Source of the DNA: Tabrizicola sp.
GTDB lineage: Bacteria; Pseudomonadota; Alphaproteobacteria; Rhodobacterales; Rhodobacteraceae
DNA: 64,000 bases
Assembly (NCBI GenBank): GCA_016792685.1
Contig: JAEULQ010000098.1
Coordinates: forward strand, 1-64,000
Reading direction: 5' to 3'
The position numbers and the translations under genes are program-made. Under the pieces are notes generated by a model, which was not told the origin of the DNA, searched no databases, and worked only from the letters and a program-made list of their open reading frames with translations. This document shows, in pieces, positions 56,861 through 64,000 of the stretch (positions are counted from its first letter, which is position 1; every line of letters starts with the position of its first letter).

Positions 56861-57802
56861 TCAGCCGAGCAGCGCTGCGGCTGTTGGTTCGTCCGTCACA
56901 AGGCAGTTGACGATTCGCCCGCGCAAGGCTGCTCGAATCGCGGTCACCTTGGTTGGGCCGGATGCGACACCGATGACCGGGACGGGACGCGCTGGCTCGA
57001 CCCGCACCCCGCCGACGAGTGCAGAGATTGGCGTCTCGATATAGCGCCCCTCGGTGTCAAAGACCCCGCCGACGATCTCGCCCGCGGCCCCCTTGGCCTG
57101 CATTTCCGTCAGCTGGGCCCGGGTTACGAAGCCATCCTTGTACAAGGGTGCGTCTTCGCCCATCTGGCCGATCCCGACAAAGACCACATCGGCCTCTTTC
57201 GCCAGCTTTGCGACCGTCTGGACCGGGCGCAGCGCATGAAACATCGCGCGTTCTTCCGGCGTTTCTGAAATCAGCGGGACAGGCATCGGGTAATGCGGCG
57301 CATGCAGCTTGTCGGCCAGACGCATCACCACCTCGTAGAACGAGGCCGATCCGTCAGGCGCGATGTTGCCAATCAGCGAGACGATGCGGTGGCGTTCGTT
57401 CTTCTGCGTGGCAATCTCTCCCACCATCGCACTCAGCGCCCGTCCCGTGCCCACCGCGATCGTCTGCGCTTCGGTTCGTGCAAGGTAGCTTTCCAGCAGT
57501 GCCGCCGAGGCCGAGGCCGTGGCCCGTGCAGGATCGCCGCCCTGCCCCAGATCCGGCGCGACCCGAGCTTGCTGAAGTCCATAGCGCCGGATCAAACCGG
57601 CCTCGAGTTCCAGTGCCCGGCCGATCTTGTGATCCAGGCGAACCTTCACCAGCCCTTCTGCCATGGCCTTGCTGACCAGACGCTGAGCCCTTTGTCGTGA
57701 CACGCCCAGTTCGGCGGCGATCTGGTCCTGGGTCATGCCGGCGACGTAGTAAAGCCAGCCGGCTCGGGCCGCTTCGTCAAGCAATGTCGGTTCGACCGTC
57801 AT
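56861..57802 (-). CDS. SorC/DeoR-family transcriptional regulator of the polyol operon
   Basis: Regulator of 313 residues. N-terminal HTH at about 20-45 (MTQDQIAAELGVSRQRAQRL) and a SorC sugar-binding domain beginning about residue 55 with TIAVGTGRALSAMVGEI near 113-129 and ADVVFVGIGQMGEDAPLYKD. Ligands of this family are sugar phosphates or free polyols. It lies between the HAD phosphatase gene (4-bp overlap) and smoE (114-bp gap with operator-like repeats). Confidence 0.9.
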   Translation of the reverse strand: MTVEPTLLDEAARAGWLYYVAGMTQDQIAAELGVSRQRAQRLVSKAMAEGLVKVRLDHKIGRALELEAGLIRRYGLQQARVAPDLGQGGDPARATASASAALLESYLARTEAQTIAVGTGRALSAMVGEIATQKNERHRIVSLIGNIAPDGSASFYEVVMRLADKLHAPHYPMPVPLISETPEERAMFHALRPVQTVAKLAKEADVVFVGIGQMGEDAPLYKDGFVTRAQLTEMQAKGAAGEIVGGVFDTEGRYIETPISALVGGVRVEPARPVPVIGVASGPTKVTAIRAALRGRIVNCLVTDEPTAAALLG

Positions 57803-58491
57803 GGGATCGGCGCGCCTTTATGTAGTTCCGCGGCAATCTGGAAGAAACTGTCGAACGAGACAAGCCTGCGGTGGGGCCGGGCGTCTTCCGGTTCGTCAGG
57901 CGTAGCCTCGCCCAGATGGCTGCCACCTACAAATCGCCAGACCGTCATTCCCGCAGCCAGGCCCGCCCTGATGCCGGTTAGACTGTCCTCGATCACCAGT
58001 GTCTCCTCCGGCGCGGCACCCATCTTCTCGGCCGCCAGCAGGAAGAGATCCGGTGCGGGCTTGCCCCTTGCCACCATCGTCGAGGTGAAGAGGCGTTCAC
58101 CAACCAACTCTGACAACCCGACAAGCTCCAGCGACATCGCAGCGCGGCGCGGGCTGGAAGACGTTGCGACACAGAAGGGAACCGCTAGGGATTGCAGGAC
58201 ATCATGCACATGCGGCACGACCTTCAGATCGCGGCGAAAGGCTGCCAGAAGGCTTTCGCGATAGTCTTCCTCAAAGCTGTCGGGAAGCGACAAGCCGAAC
58301 TCGGTGCGGATCTGCTGCATGACCGTCGGGTAGCTGCGGCCCAGAAAGTTCCGCGCGACATAGTCAAGGTCGATCGCGACGCCCAGCTTGGCAAGTTCGG
58401 TGACCAGCATCCGGGCACTGATGATCTCGCTATCGATGAGAACGCCGTCGCAGTCGAAGATAATCAGGCTGAGCTTGGGCCTATGGGGCAT
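57799..58491 (-). CDS. HAD-family phosphatase
   Basis: HAD hydrolase of 230 residues, beta-phosphoglucomutase/phosphatase-like subfamily I. Motif I IIFDCDGVLIDSE (nucleophile Asp near residue 13), motif II VATSSSPRR, motif III Lys in ARGKPAPDLFLLAAE and motif IV VIEDSLTGIRAG. It probably dephosphorylates a sugar or polyol phosphate made in the pathway. First gene of the polyol operon; the start at 58491 (MPHRPKLSLIIFD) fits the family. Confidence 0.88.
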   Translation of the reverse strand: MPHRPKLSLIIFDCDGVLIDSEIISARMLVTELAKLGVAIDLDYVARNFLGRSYPTVMQQIRTEFGLSLPDSFEEDYRESLLAAFRRDLKVVPHVHDVLQSLAVPFCVATSSSPRRAAMSLELVGLSELVGERLFTSTMVARGKPAPDLFLLAAEKMGAAPEETLVIEDSLTGIRAGLAAGMTVWRFVGGSHLGEATPDEPEDARPHRRLVSFDSFFQIAAELHKGAPIP

Positions 58492-58644
58492 CTGCGGCGA
58501 CTTCCGGATGGGTATTTGCAGCCGAGAAATGCCCATTCTGCCGGGTCATCGCAAGCAAAAGACCGCACATGTCCAAGGTTGACCCTCATGAACATCAATT
58601 ACCATGACCGGTAATGCGTTGGGTTATGATGGGCGGACAGAGCC

Positions 58645-59196
58645 ATGCCCCCCTTCCTCGCCCTGCCCTTCGCCGCCACGGCCGCAACCTATGAGCTTGA
58701 TCCCGCCCATACCTGGGTGCAGTTCTCGATCAATCACGCAGGCTGGGCGCAGGCTGTTGGCCAGTTCCGTTCCACCTCGGGGACCTTCGACTTCGACCCA
58801 GCCAATGCCGCCGCCTCGACCCTGTCGGTCACGATCGACGCGGCATCCATCGACACCAATGACGCGGCGCGCGACGAGCATCTGCGCAGCCCTGATTTCT
58901 TCAACGCTGCCGAGTTCCCGTCTCTGACCTTCACCGCGACCGCGATTGAAGTCACCGGCGAGAAGACCGGCAAGATCACCGGCGATCTGACCATGGTCGG
59001 CGTGACCAAGCCCGTGACGCTGGATGTGACCTTCAACGCCGAAGCGCCGCTTCCCTGGGATGCGTCGATCGTCAAGGCTGGCTTCACCGCAACCGGAAGC
59101 ATCAACCCGGGTGACTGGGGCATGGCAAAGGTCGCTGAGTTCGGTCTCGGCCCCGATGTCGCAATCACCATCAACGCGGAAGCCGTGAAGAAGTGA
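58645..59196 (+). CDS. YceI-family protein
   Basis: YceI-like lipocalin-fold protein of 183 residues: TYELDPAHTWVQFSINHAGW, FDFDPANAAASTLSVTIDAA and DLTMVGVTKPVTLDVTF. Relatives are periplasmic polyisoprenoid-binding proteins. The N-terminus MPPFLALPFAATAATYEL is short for a signal peptide and lacks basic residues; a stop codon 18 bp upstream in frame rules out a longer form. Divergent from the polyol operon. Confidence 0.85.
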   Translation: MPPFLALPFAATAATYELDPAHTWVQFSINHAGWAQAVGQFRSTSGTFDFDPANAAASTLSVTIDAASIDTNDAARDEHLRSPDFFNAAEFPSLTFTATAIEVTGEKTGKITGDLTMVGVTKPVTLDVTFNAEAPLPWDASIVKAGFTATGSINPGDWGMAKVAEFGLGPDVAITINAEAVKK

Positions 59197-59253
59197 TTGC
59201 AGCCGGTGTCGCGGGGTGGGCTCCCACGCCCTGCGACGCCGATCTTGCCGGGA

Positions 59254-60021
59254 TCAGCCGCGGTAACGCGCAGCGAGGGCGCGCAAGGCTCCGACAAACA
59301 GGGTCACGTCGATCCCGACGCCCACGAAGTTCGCCCCTGCCGCCTTCGCCGCATCGATGAACTCCGCCTCGGTCGCCAGAATGCCGGCAGCCTTTCCAGC
59401 CGCGCGGGTACGGCGCAGCCCCTCATAGATCGCCTCGCGGACCGCAGGGGCATCGGAACGGCCGAGGTGTCCCATATCCGCAGCAAGGTCGGCCGGGCCG
59501 AAGAAGACGGCATCGACGCCGTCAACCGCCAGAATATCGTCCAGGGCCGCCATGCCCTTCACGCTTTCGACCTGCAGGATCAGGCAGATCTGGTCGTTCG
59601 CCGTGGCCAGATAGTCCGGGATCGCCGAAAAACGCGAGGCGCGGGCCAGCGATGAACCGACCCCGCGAAAGCCTTGCGGCGGATAGCGCGTGGCCTGCAC
59701 CAGCATCCGCGCCTGTTCGGCGCTGTCGACCATCGGGATCAGCAAGCTCTGCGCCCCGATATCCAGCGCCTGCTTTACCTTGACCGGATCCCCATCGGGC
59801 AGCCTGACCACCGGGACCGTGCCCGACCGCTCCAGAACCGCCAGCTGCGCCATGGTCGAACGCAGGTCGTTCGGCGCATGCTCTCCGTCGATCAAGAGCC
59901 AGTCAAACCCGGCCGTACCGGCCATTTCAGCGGCATAGGCGTCGGCCATCCCCAGCCAGAGACCATGGGTGACCTCGCCTGCCTTCAGGCGGCGTTTCAG
60001 GATATTCTCGGGCGCAGGCAT
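59254..60021 (-). CDS. hpaI: 4-hydroxy-2-oxoheptanedioate aldolase
   Basis: HpcH/HpaI-type class II aldolase of 255 residues that cleaves 4-hydroxy-2-oxoheptanedioate into pyruvate and succinate semialdehyde. Signatures: FDWLLIDGEHAPNDL, VVRLPDGDPVKVKQALDIGA, and metal/pyruvate site in LILQVESVKGMAALDDILAV and FFGPADLAADMG. Last gene of the hpa operon. The start at 60021 (MPAPENILKRRLKAG) matches the family; upstream frame lies in hpaH. Confidence 0.92.
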   Translation of the reverse strand: MPAPENILKRRLKAGEVTHGLWLGMADAYAAEMAGTAGFDWLLIDGEHAPNDLRSTMAQLAVLERSGTVPVVRLPDGDPVKVKQALDIGAQSLLIPMVDSAEQARMLVQATRYPPQGFRGVGSSLARASRFSAIPDYLATANDQICLILQVESVKGMAALDDILAVDGVDAVFFGPADLAADMGHLGRSDAPAVREAIYEGLRRTRAAGKAAGILATEAEFIDAAKAAGANFVGVGIDVTLFVGALRALAARYRG

Positions 60022-60031
60022 CGCGGCTCCT

Positions 60032-60832
60032 TCAGGCAAACGACAGGCTGACCTGGCCAAAGGCGCCGAAGTCAGCGTGGAAATGGCTGCCGGGCGGCGC
60101 TTCGACCGGACGGATGAAACTTCCGGACAGGACGATGTCGCCAGCCGACAGACCCATGTTGTAGCGTGCCAGCCGGTGGACAAGCCACAGGATTCCCATC
60201 GCCGGATCGTCCAGCACCCCTGCGCCCAGTCCGGTCTCCTCGACCACGCCGTCGCGCTTGAGGATTGCCCCCTGCCAGCGCAAATCAAAGTCATCCACCC
60301 GATGGCGCTCACGCCCCAGGACGATCCCCGCATTGGCGGCATTGTCCGCGATCGTGTCAAAGATCGTCCGCGCCTTGCCCGTCACCGGATCGGTCCGCTG
60401 GATGCGGGTATCCAGGATTTCCAGACTAGGGGCCACATAGCCGGTCGCGGCCAGAACCTCGGCGCGCGTCACCGCCCCGCCCTTCAGGTCCGACTTCATG
60501 ACAAAGGCGATCTCGGCCTCGATCCGGGGCTGGATGAACCGGCCTTTGGGCACGGTCGCGCCATCCGCAAAGGCCATGTCTTCCAGCAGCACGCCACTGT
60601 CGGGCGTGGAGATCCCCAGCGCCATCTGCATGGCACGGCTGGTCAGGCCTATCTTCCAGCCGATCGCTTTCGCCCCGCTTGCGTGCTTGCGCCGCAAAAG
60701 CGCTGCCTGCACGGCATAGGCCTCATCCAGACCGGCCTCGGGGTAGACCTGCGACAGAAGTCCGATCTGCCGTCCGCTCCGGTCGGCCTGAAACAGCGCC
60801 TCGGCCGCAGCTTCGATCTGGTCTGGCGTCAT
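60032..60832 (-). CDS. hpaH: 2-oxo-hept-4-ene-1,7-dioate hydratase
   Basis: Hydratase of 266 residues (HpaH/MhpD/DmpE family) adding water to 2-oxohept-4-ene-1,7-dioate. Motifs: IGWKIGLTSRAMQMALGIST, RFIQPRIEAEIAFVM with metal-ligand Glu residues, and PSLEILDTRI. The start at 60832 ([13 protein letters not shown]) overlaps the FAH gene stop (ATGA). Confidence 0.92.
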   Translation of the reverse strand: MTPDQIEAAAEALFQADRSGRQIGLLSQVYPEAGLDEAYAVQAALLRRKHASGAKAIGWKIGLTSRAMQMALGISTPDSGVLLEDMAFADGATVPKGRFIQPRIEAEIAFVMKSDLKGGAVTRAEVLAATGYVAPSLEILDTRIQRTDPVTGKARTIFDTIADNAANAGIVLGRERHRVDDFDLRWQGAILKRDGVVEETGLGAGVLDDPAMGILWLVHRLARYNMGLSAGDIVLSGSFIRPVEAPPGSHFHADFGAFGQVSLSFA

Positions 60833-61683
60833 TCGTCGCGTACTCCGTTGCGGAGGGTGCCGATGCCCTCGGCGGACACTTCGACCACATCGCCGGGCTT
60901 CAGCCAAACCGGAGGGTCAAACCGTGCCCCCGCCCCGGTCGGCGTTCCGGTCACGATGATATCGCCGGGGACCAGGGTGCAGAAGGTCGAGATGTAGGCG
61001 ATCTGCCGCGCTACCGGGAACAGCATCCGGCCGGTACGGTCCTGCTGGCGGACCTCGCCGTTCACGCGTGTCTCAAGGGCCACGTCGACGATCTGCGACG
61101 GGTGACGATAGGGCACGGCCCAGGGGCCCATCGCGCCCGAGGCATCCCAATTCTTGCCCTGGGTGACGTTGAACTTGGCATGACGCACCCAGTCGCGGAT
61201 CGTGCCTTCGTTGCAAAGGGTCAGCGCCGCAATATGGCTCAGCGCTTGATCCTCGGGGATGCGACGCCCGCCCTTGCCGATGATGACCGCAATCTCACCC
61301 TCATAGTCCAGCTGGGGGCTTTCCGGGGGCCGGACCAGCGGCCGGTCATGGCCGGTGAACGAGGACGGAAACCGGATGAAGAGCGACATGTTGGGCGGCG
61401 CTTCCTGCCCGTCCTTGTATTCGGCATTGCGGTCGGGAAAGTTCACCCCCACGCAGATGATCTTGCCCGGATCCGGTACAGGGATATCAAGAACATAGCT
61501 GCCATCGGCATGGCTGGCGGCACGGTCCGCTCCCGCTGCCAGAACCTCGTCGATCGCCCCGGCCGCGATCACGCCGCGCAGGGTCGGCCATTGCGGGAAT
61601 TCGCCCGACAGCGCCAGCACGCCGCCCGGCGCCGTCACACCCCAGTGCTGCGTCCCGCCTGCCGTAAAGGTCACCAGGTTCAT
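60829..61683 (-). CDS. hpaG: FAH-family hydrolase/isomerase of the homoprotocatechuate pathway
   Basis: Fumarylacetoacetate hydrolase-fold protein of 284 residues with [19 protein letters not shown], the metal site in [40 protein letters not shown] and [16 protein letters not shown]. By context it should decarboxylate 5-oxopent-3-ene-1,2,5-tricarboxylate or isomerise the product. It is single-domain, unlike the two-domain HpaG of E. coli, and no hpaF is visible, so which of these steps it covers is not settled. Confidence 0.82.
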   Translation of the reverse strand: MNLVTFTAGGTQHWGVTAPGGVLALSGEFPQWPTLRGVIAAGAIDEVLAAGADRAASHADGSYVLDIPVPDPGKIICVGVNFPDRNAEYKDGQEAPPNMSLFIRFPSSFTGHDRPLVRPPESPQLDYEGEIAVIIGKGGRRIPEDQALSHIAALTLCNEGTIRDWVRHAKFNVTQGKNWDASGAMGPWAVPYRHPSQIVDVALETRVNGEVRQQDRTGRMLFPVARQIAYISTFCTLVPGDIIVTGTPTGAGARFDPPVWLKPGDVVEVSAEGIGTLRNGVRDE

Positions 61684-62081
61684 TGGATACCCCCCAGGCA
61701 GAGATATTTCAGTTCCAGGAAGTCATCCAGCCCGTGGCGTGACCCTTCGCGACCGAGGCTCGAGGCCTTGACCCCTCCGAAAGGGGCCTCCGCCGTCGAG
61801 ATCAGGCCGGTGTTCACGCCCACCATGCCGTATTCCACCGCCTCGGAGACACGGAACACCCGGGCCAGATCGAGGGAACAAAGTTGGGAGGCCAGACCGA
61901 ACTCGGTGTCATTTGCCGCGGCAATGGCTTCCTCCGCTTCGGCAGCGCCCAGGTCCGGCACATGGCCGATCACTGCGCCGGTCGAAGGGTTGGTGACCCC
62001 GATACCCCGCCCCCCGGCCTCGACCCAGCGGTGGCCGACAAGGGCGGCCTGACGAAAAAGGCTGGGGTCCTTCAGGGCCAT
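61680..62081 (-). pseudogene. gabD: Succinate-semialdehyde dehydrogenase with large in-frame internal deletion
   Basis: Open frame of 133 residues that joins the N-terminus of GabD ([20 protein letters not shown] through EAEEAIAAA, about 57 residues) directly to its C-terminus ([45 protein letters not shown], ending YLCLGGIQ). About 350 residues including the NAD fold, catalytic Glu and Cys are absent, so it cannot be an active dehydrogenase. The joint falls in an Ala-Asn context present at both sites. It remains in phase with its neighbours: one base after hpaD and overlapping hpaG by four bases. Confidence 0.85.
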
Positions 62082-62082
62082 C

Positions 62083-63063
62083 TCAGGGCGCCACAATGGG
62101 GGTGGCCTTCAGATCGCTCTCGGCAAGCGCTGCGCCGTCAAAGACCGAGCCGAGTTCAAACCAGCTTTTCGGTGCGGGCGCGCCCCAAAGCGTCTGGCGC
62201 TGCGGATCCTTCAGGTTCCACTTGATCGGCTCCAGGTCCGGGTCGCAGGTCTGGTAATCCGAGCAGTAGATCTCGGTCCGGTGGCCATCCCTGTCGCGGA
62301 TGTAAAGGAAGAAGGCGTTGGAAATGCCGTGCCGCCCCGGTCCCCGTTCGATATTGGCCAGATAGCCCGTGGTCGACATCAGATCGAGAAGGTCGATGAT
62401 GTTCAAAGGCGTCGGCACCCAGAAGGCCGTGTGATGCAGGCGCGGCCCGGTACCATTGGTGAAGGCGATGTCATGCACCCCGCCCTTGCGGTGCATCCAG
62501 GCCGCCCAGGTGCGCCCCGTCTCCTCATCCGCCGTGTATTCGGTGACGCGGAACCCCATGTCGCCGTAGAATTTCACCGCCTCGTCGACATTCGACGAAA
62601 AGAGGTTGAAGTGGTCGATCCGCAGGGGCTTTACCCCGCGATAGAGCCTGTACTGCTGATGGATGGGCGGCAGCCGGTCCATCCTGGCATAGAACTCCAG
62701 CGGCACGCCCCAGGGGTCGCGGGTGGACAGAACCCGCCCCATGAAGGGCCGTTCGATAAAGGCCACCGGCAAGCCGCGTCCCTTGAACCACTGCGCTGCC
62801 CGGTCAAGGTCTTCTTCGTCCCAGACCTTGAAGCCCAGAACCCCGACCGACCCCGCATCCGCCTTCCTCAGGATCATGCAGTGATGGCCGCGCTCCTCCA
62901 TCGCACGCAGATAGATGGTCTCTGCGTCCTCATGCGTAACCTGCAGCCCCAGGGTATCGACATAATAGGCACGCGACCAGGCGAGGTCGCTCACGCGCAA
63001 CTCGACATGGGACAGGCGGACGATGTTGAAGGGCGGGTACAGGTTCGAGGCGGGGATCGGCAT
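62083..63063 (-). CDS. hpaD: 3,4-dihydroxyphenylacetate 2,3-dioxygenase
   Basis: Extradiol ring-cleavage dioxygenase of 326 residues, type I (two VOC modules), of the homoprotocatechuate 2,3-dioxygenase family. First module: [20 protein letters not shown]. Catalytic module: [20 protein letters not shown] (metal His), [20 protein letters not shown] (second His) and [13 protein letters not shown] with the Glu ligand. Converts 3,4-dihydroxyphenylacetate to 5-carboxymethyl-2-hydroxymuconate semialdehyde. Confidence 0.95.
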   Translation of the reverse strand: MPIPASNLYPPFNIVRLSHVELRVSDLAWSRAYYVDTLGLQVTHEDAETIYLRAMEERGHHCMILRKADAGSVGVLGFKVWDEEDLDRAAQWFKGRGLPVAFIERPFMGRVLSTRDPWGVPLEFYARMDRLPPIHQQYRLYRGVKPLRIDHFNLFSSNVDEAVKFYGDMGFRVTEYTADEETGRTWAAWMHRKGGVHDIAFTNGTGPRLHHTAFWVPTPLNIIDLLDLMSTTGYLANIERGPGRHGISNAFFLYIRDRDGHRTEIYCSDYQTCDPDLEPIKWNLKDPQRQTLWGAPAPKSWFELGSVFDGAALAESDLKATPIVAP

Positions 63064-63064
63064 T

Positions 63065-64000
63065 TCAGGCTCCCAGTCGTTGGATCTTGTGTTGGCCCAG
63101 GGCCAGGGCGGTGTTCTTCTGTTCCATGTAGAAGTCGAAGGACCATTGCCCCCCGTCGCGCCCGATGCCGCTGGCCTTGACCCCGCCGAAGGGGGTTGGC
63201 AGGTGGCGGACGTTTTCGCTGTTGACCCAGATCATCCCGGCTTCGAGCCCATCGGTAAAGCGCAAGGCGCGGGTCAGGTCGTTGGTCCAGACATAGGCGG
63301 TCAGCCCGTAAGCCACGTCATTGGCGATCGCCAGCGCCTCGGCCTCGTCCTTGAAGGTGATCGAAGTCAGGAACGGGCCGAATACCTCTTCCTGAGCAAT
63401 ACGCATTTCCGAATGCGCGTTCGTAAAAAGCGTCGGACGCACGAACCAGCCCCGATCGCCCACCCTTGTACCGCCAGCAGCAAGCGTCGCCCCGTCCGCC
63501 TTGCCGATCTCGACGTACCCAGTGACCTTGTCGAAATGCGTCTTGTGGATCAGCGGCCCGACTTCGGTTTTCGGGTCCAGCGGGTGACCGACCTTGATGT
63601 TGTTCACCCGCGCGATCAGCCTTTCATGGAATTCCGCCGCGATGCTTTCCTGAACCAAAAGCCGCGAGGACGACGTGCAGCGTTCGCCGTTCAGCGAGTA
63701 GATCATGAAGATCGCGGCGTCGAGCGCGCGGTCAAGATCCGCGTCGTCAAAGACGATGCAGGGGTTCTTGCCGCCCAGTTCGAAATGCACCCGCTTCAGC
63801 GTGTCCGCACCCTGTTTCATGATCATGCTGCCAGTCCGGCTTTCGCCAACAAAGGCGATGGCCTTGATGTCAGGGTGTTCGGTCAGGGCGCGGCCGGCCC
63901 CTTCCCCCATGCCGTTCACCAGGTTCAGCACGCCTGGCGGAAGCCCCGCCTCTTGACAGATCTCGGCCAGAAGCCGCGCGGTCAGGGGGCTGAACTCGGC
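63065..64000 (-). CDS. hpaE: 5-carboxymethyl-2-hydroxymuconate semialdehyde dehydrogenase (5' end outside window)
   Basis: C-terminal 311 residues of an aldehyde dehydrogenase; the frame stays open to the window edge (GLPPGVLNLVNGMGEGAGRA). Catalytic Glu in HFELGGKNP and catalytic Cys in LNGERCTSSSRLL are both present, and the C-terminus [20 protein letters not shown] is complete, ending about 60 residues later. Its position immediately upstream of hpaD (one base between) identifies it as HpaE, oxidising the ring-cleavage product with NAD. Confidence 0.93.
   Translation of the reverse strand, partial: AEFSPLTARLLAEICQEAGLPPGVLNLVNGMGEGAGRALTEHPDIKAIAFVGESRTGSMIMKQGADTLKRVHFELGGKNPCIVFDDADLDRALDAAIFMIYSLNGERCTSSSRLLVQESIAAEFHERLIARVNNIKVGHPLDPKTEVGPLIHKTHFDKVTGYVEIGKADGATLAAGGTRVGDRGWFVRPTLFTNAHSEMRIAQEEVFGPFLTSITFKDEAEALAIANDVAYGLTAYVWTNDLTRALRFTDGLEAGMIWVNSENVRHLPTPFGGVKASGIGRDGGQWSFDFYMEQKNTALALGQHKIQRLGA

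Overview
The window is high-G+C chromosomal DNA from an alphaproteobacterium, most likely a Rhodobacterales member (Rhodobacter/Gemmobacter/Tabrizicola-like). This rests on gene content read by eye, not on a database search: a ChpT-type phosphotransferase, olsBA ornithine-lipid genes, heme A synthase of the COX15 type, and a polyol operon (smoEFGKS-mtlK) arranged as in Rhodobacter sphaeroides.

Layout. Positions 0.4-21 kb are mostly housekeeping: an amidohydrolase and an agmatinase-family enzyme; bactofilin and an enoyl-CoA hydratase; an MFS carrier / M32 carboxypeptidase / heme A synthase operon; obgE-proB-proA; chpT; DUF3553 and olsBA; a lytic transglycosylase; trmJ; TfoX-like; thiE-like; two acetyltransferases; rpmA-rplU; a DUF2059 exported protein; and tRNA-Ser(CGA).

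Positions 21.05-37.62 kb look like a composite genomic island inserted at the 3' end of tRNA-Ser. The tRNA end plus about 250 bp downstream is duplicated at 31.28 kb. A small HTH gene of a type that accompanies site-specific recombinases sits beside that second copy, and a 5'-truncated relative of the same gene closes the region at 37.6 kb. Module 1 (21.5-30.3 kb) carries two universal stress proteins, an SDR, a P-type ATPase, a PHA synthase and a beta-CASP metallo-beta-lactamase protein. A perfect FNR-type box (TTGAT-N4-ATCAA) lies between its divergent promoters, suggesting an oxygen-responsive set. Module 2 (31.8-37.3 kb) carries a SnoaL-like protein, a LysR regulator and a six-gene operon (DoxX, CatE-like VOC, ferric-reductase-like, cytochrome b561, DoxX, carboxylesterase). 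Its content parallels the quinone-resistance genes catDE/mhqNOP/mhqD of Bacillus. The right junction has cut off the start of a native gene.

Positions 37.8-64 kb are metabolic. There is a PNPOx-GAF protein split by an apparent frameshift. A GntR regulator with a DasR-like operator precedes a fused nanE-nanK gene and an ABC sugar importer, probably for N-acetylmannosamine or a related amino sugar. A form-II CO-dehydrogenase-like cluster (coxG-S-L-M) follows, then the polyol uptake and oxidation operon (HAD phosphatase, SorC regulator, smoEFGK, smoS, mtlK), a YceI protein, and a homoprotocatechuate meta-cleavage operon (hpaE-hpaD-[deleted gabD]-FAH-hpaH-hpaI). That last operon contains an in-frame internal deletion of its succinate-semialdehyde dehydrogenase gene and runs off the right end of the window.
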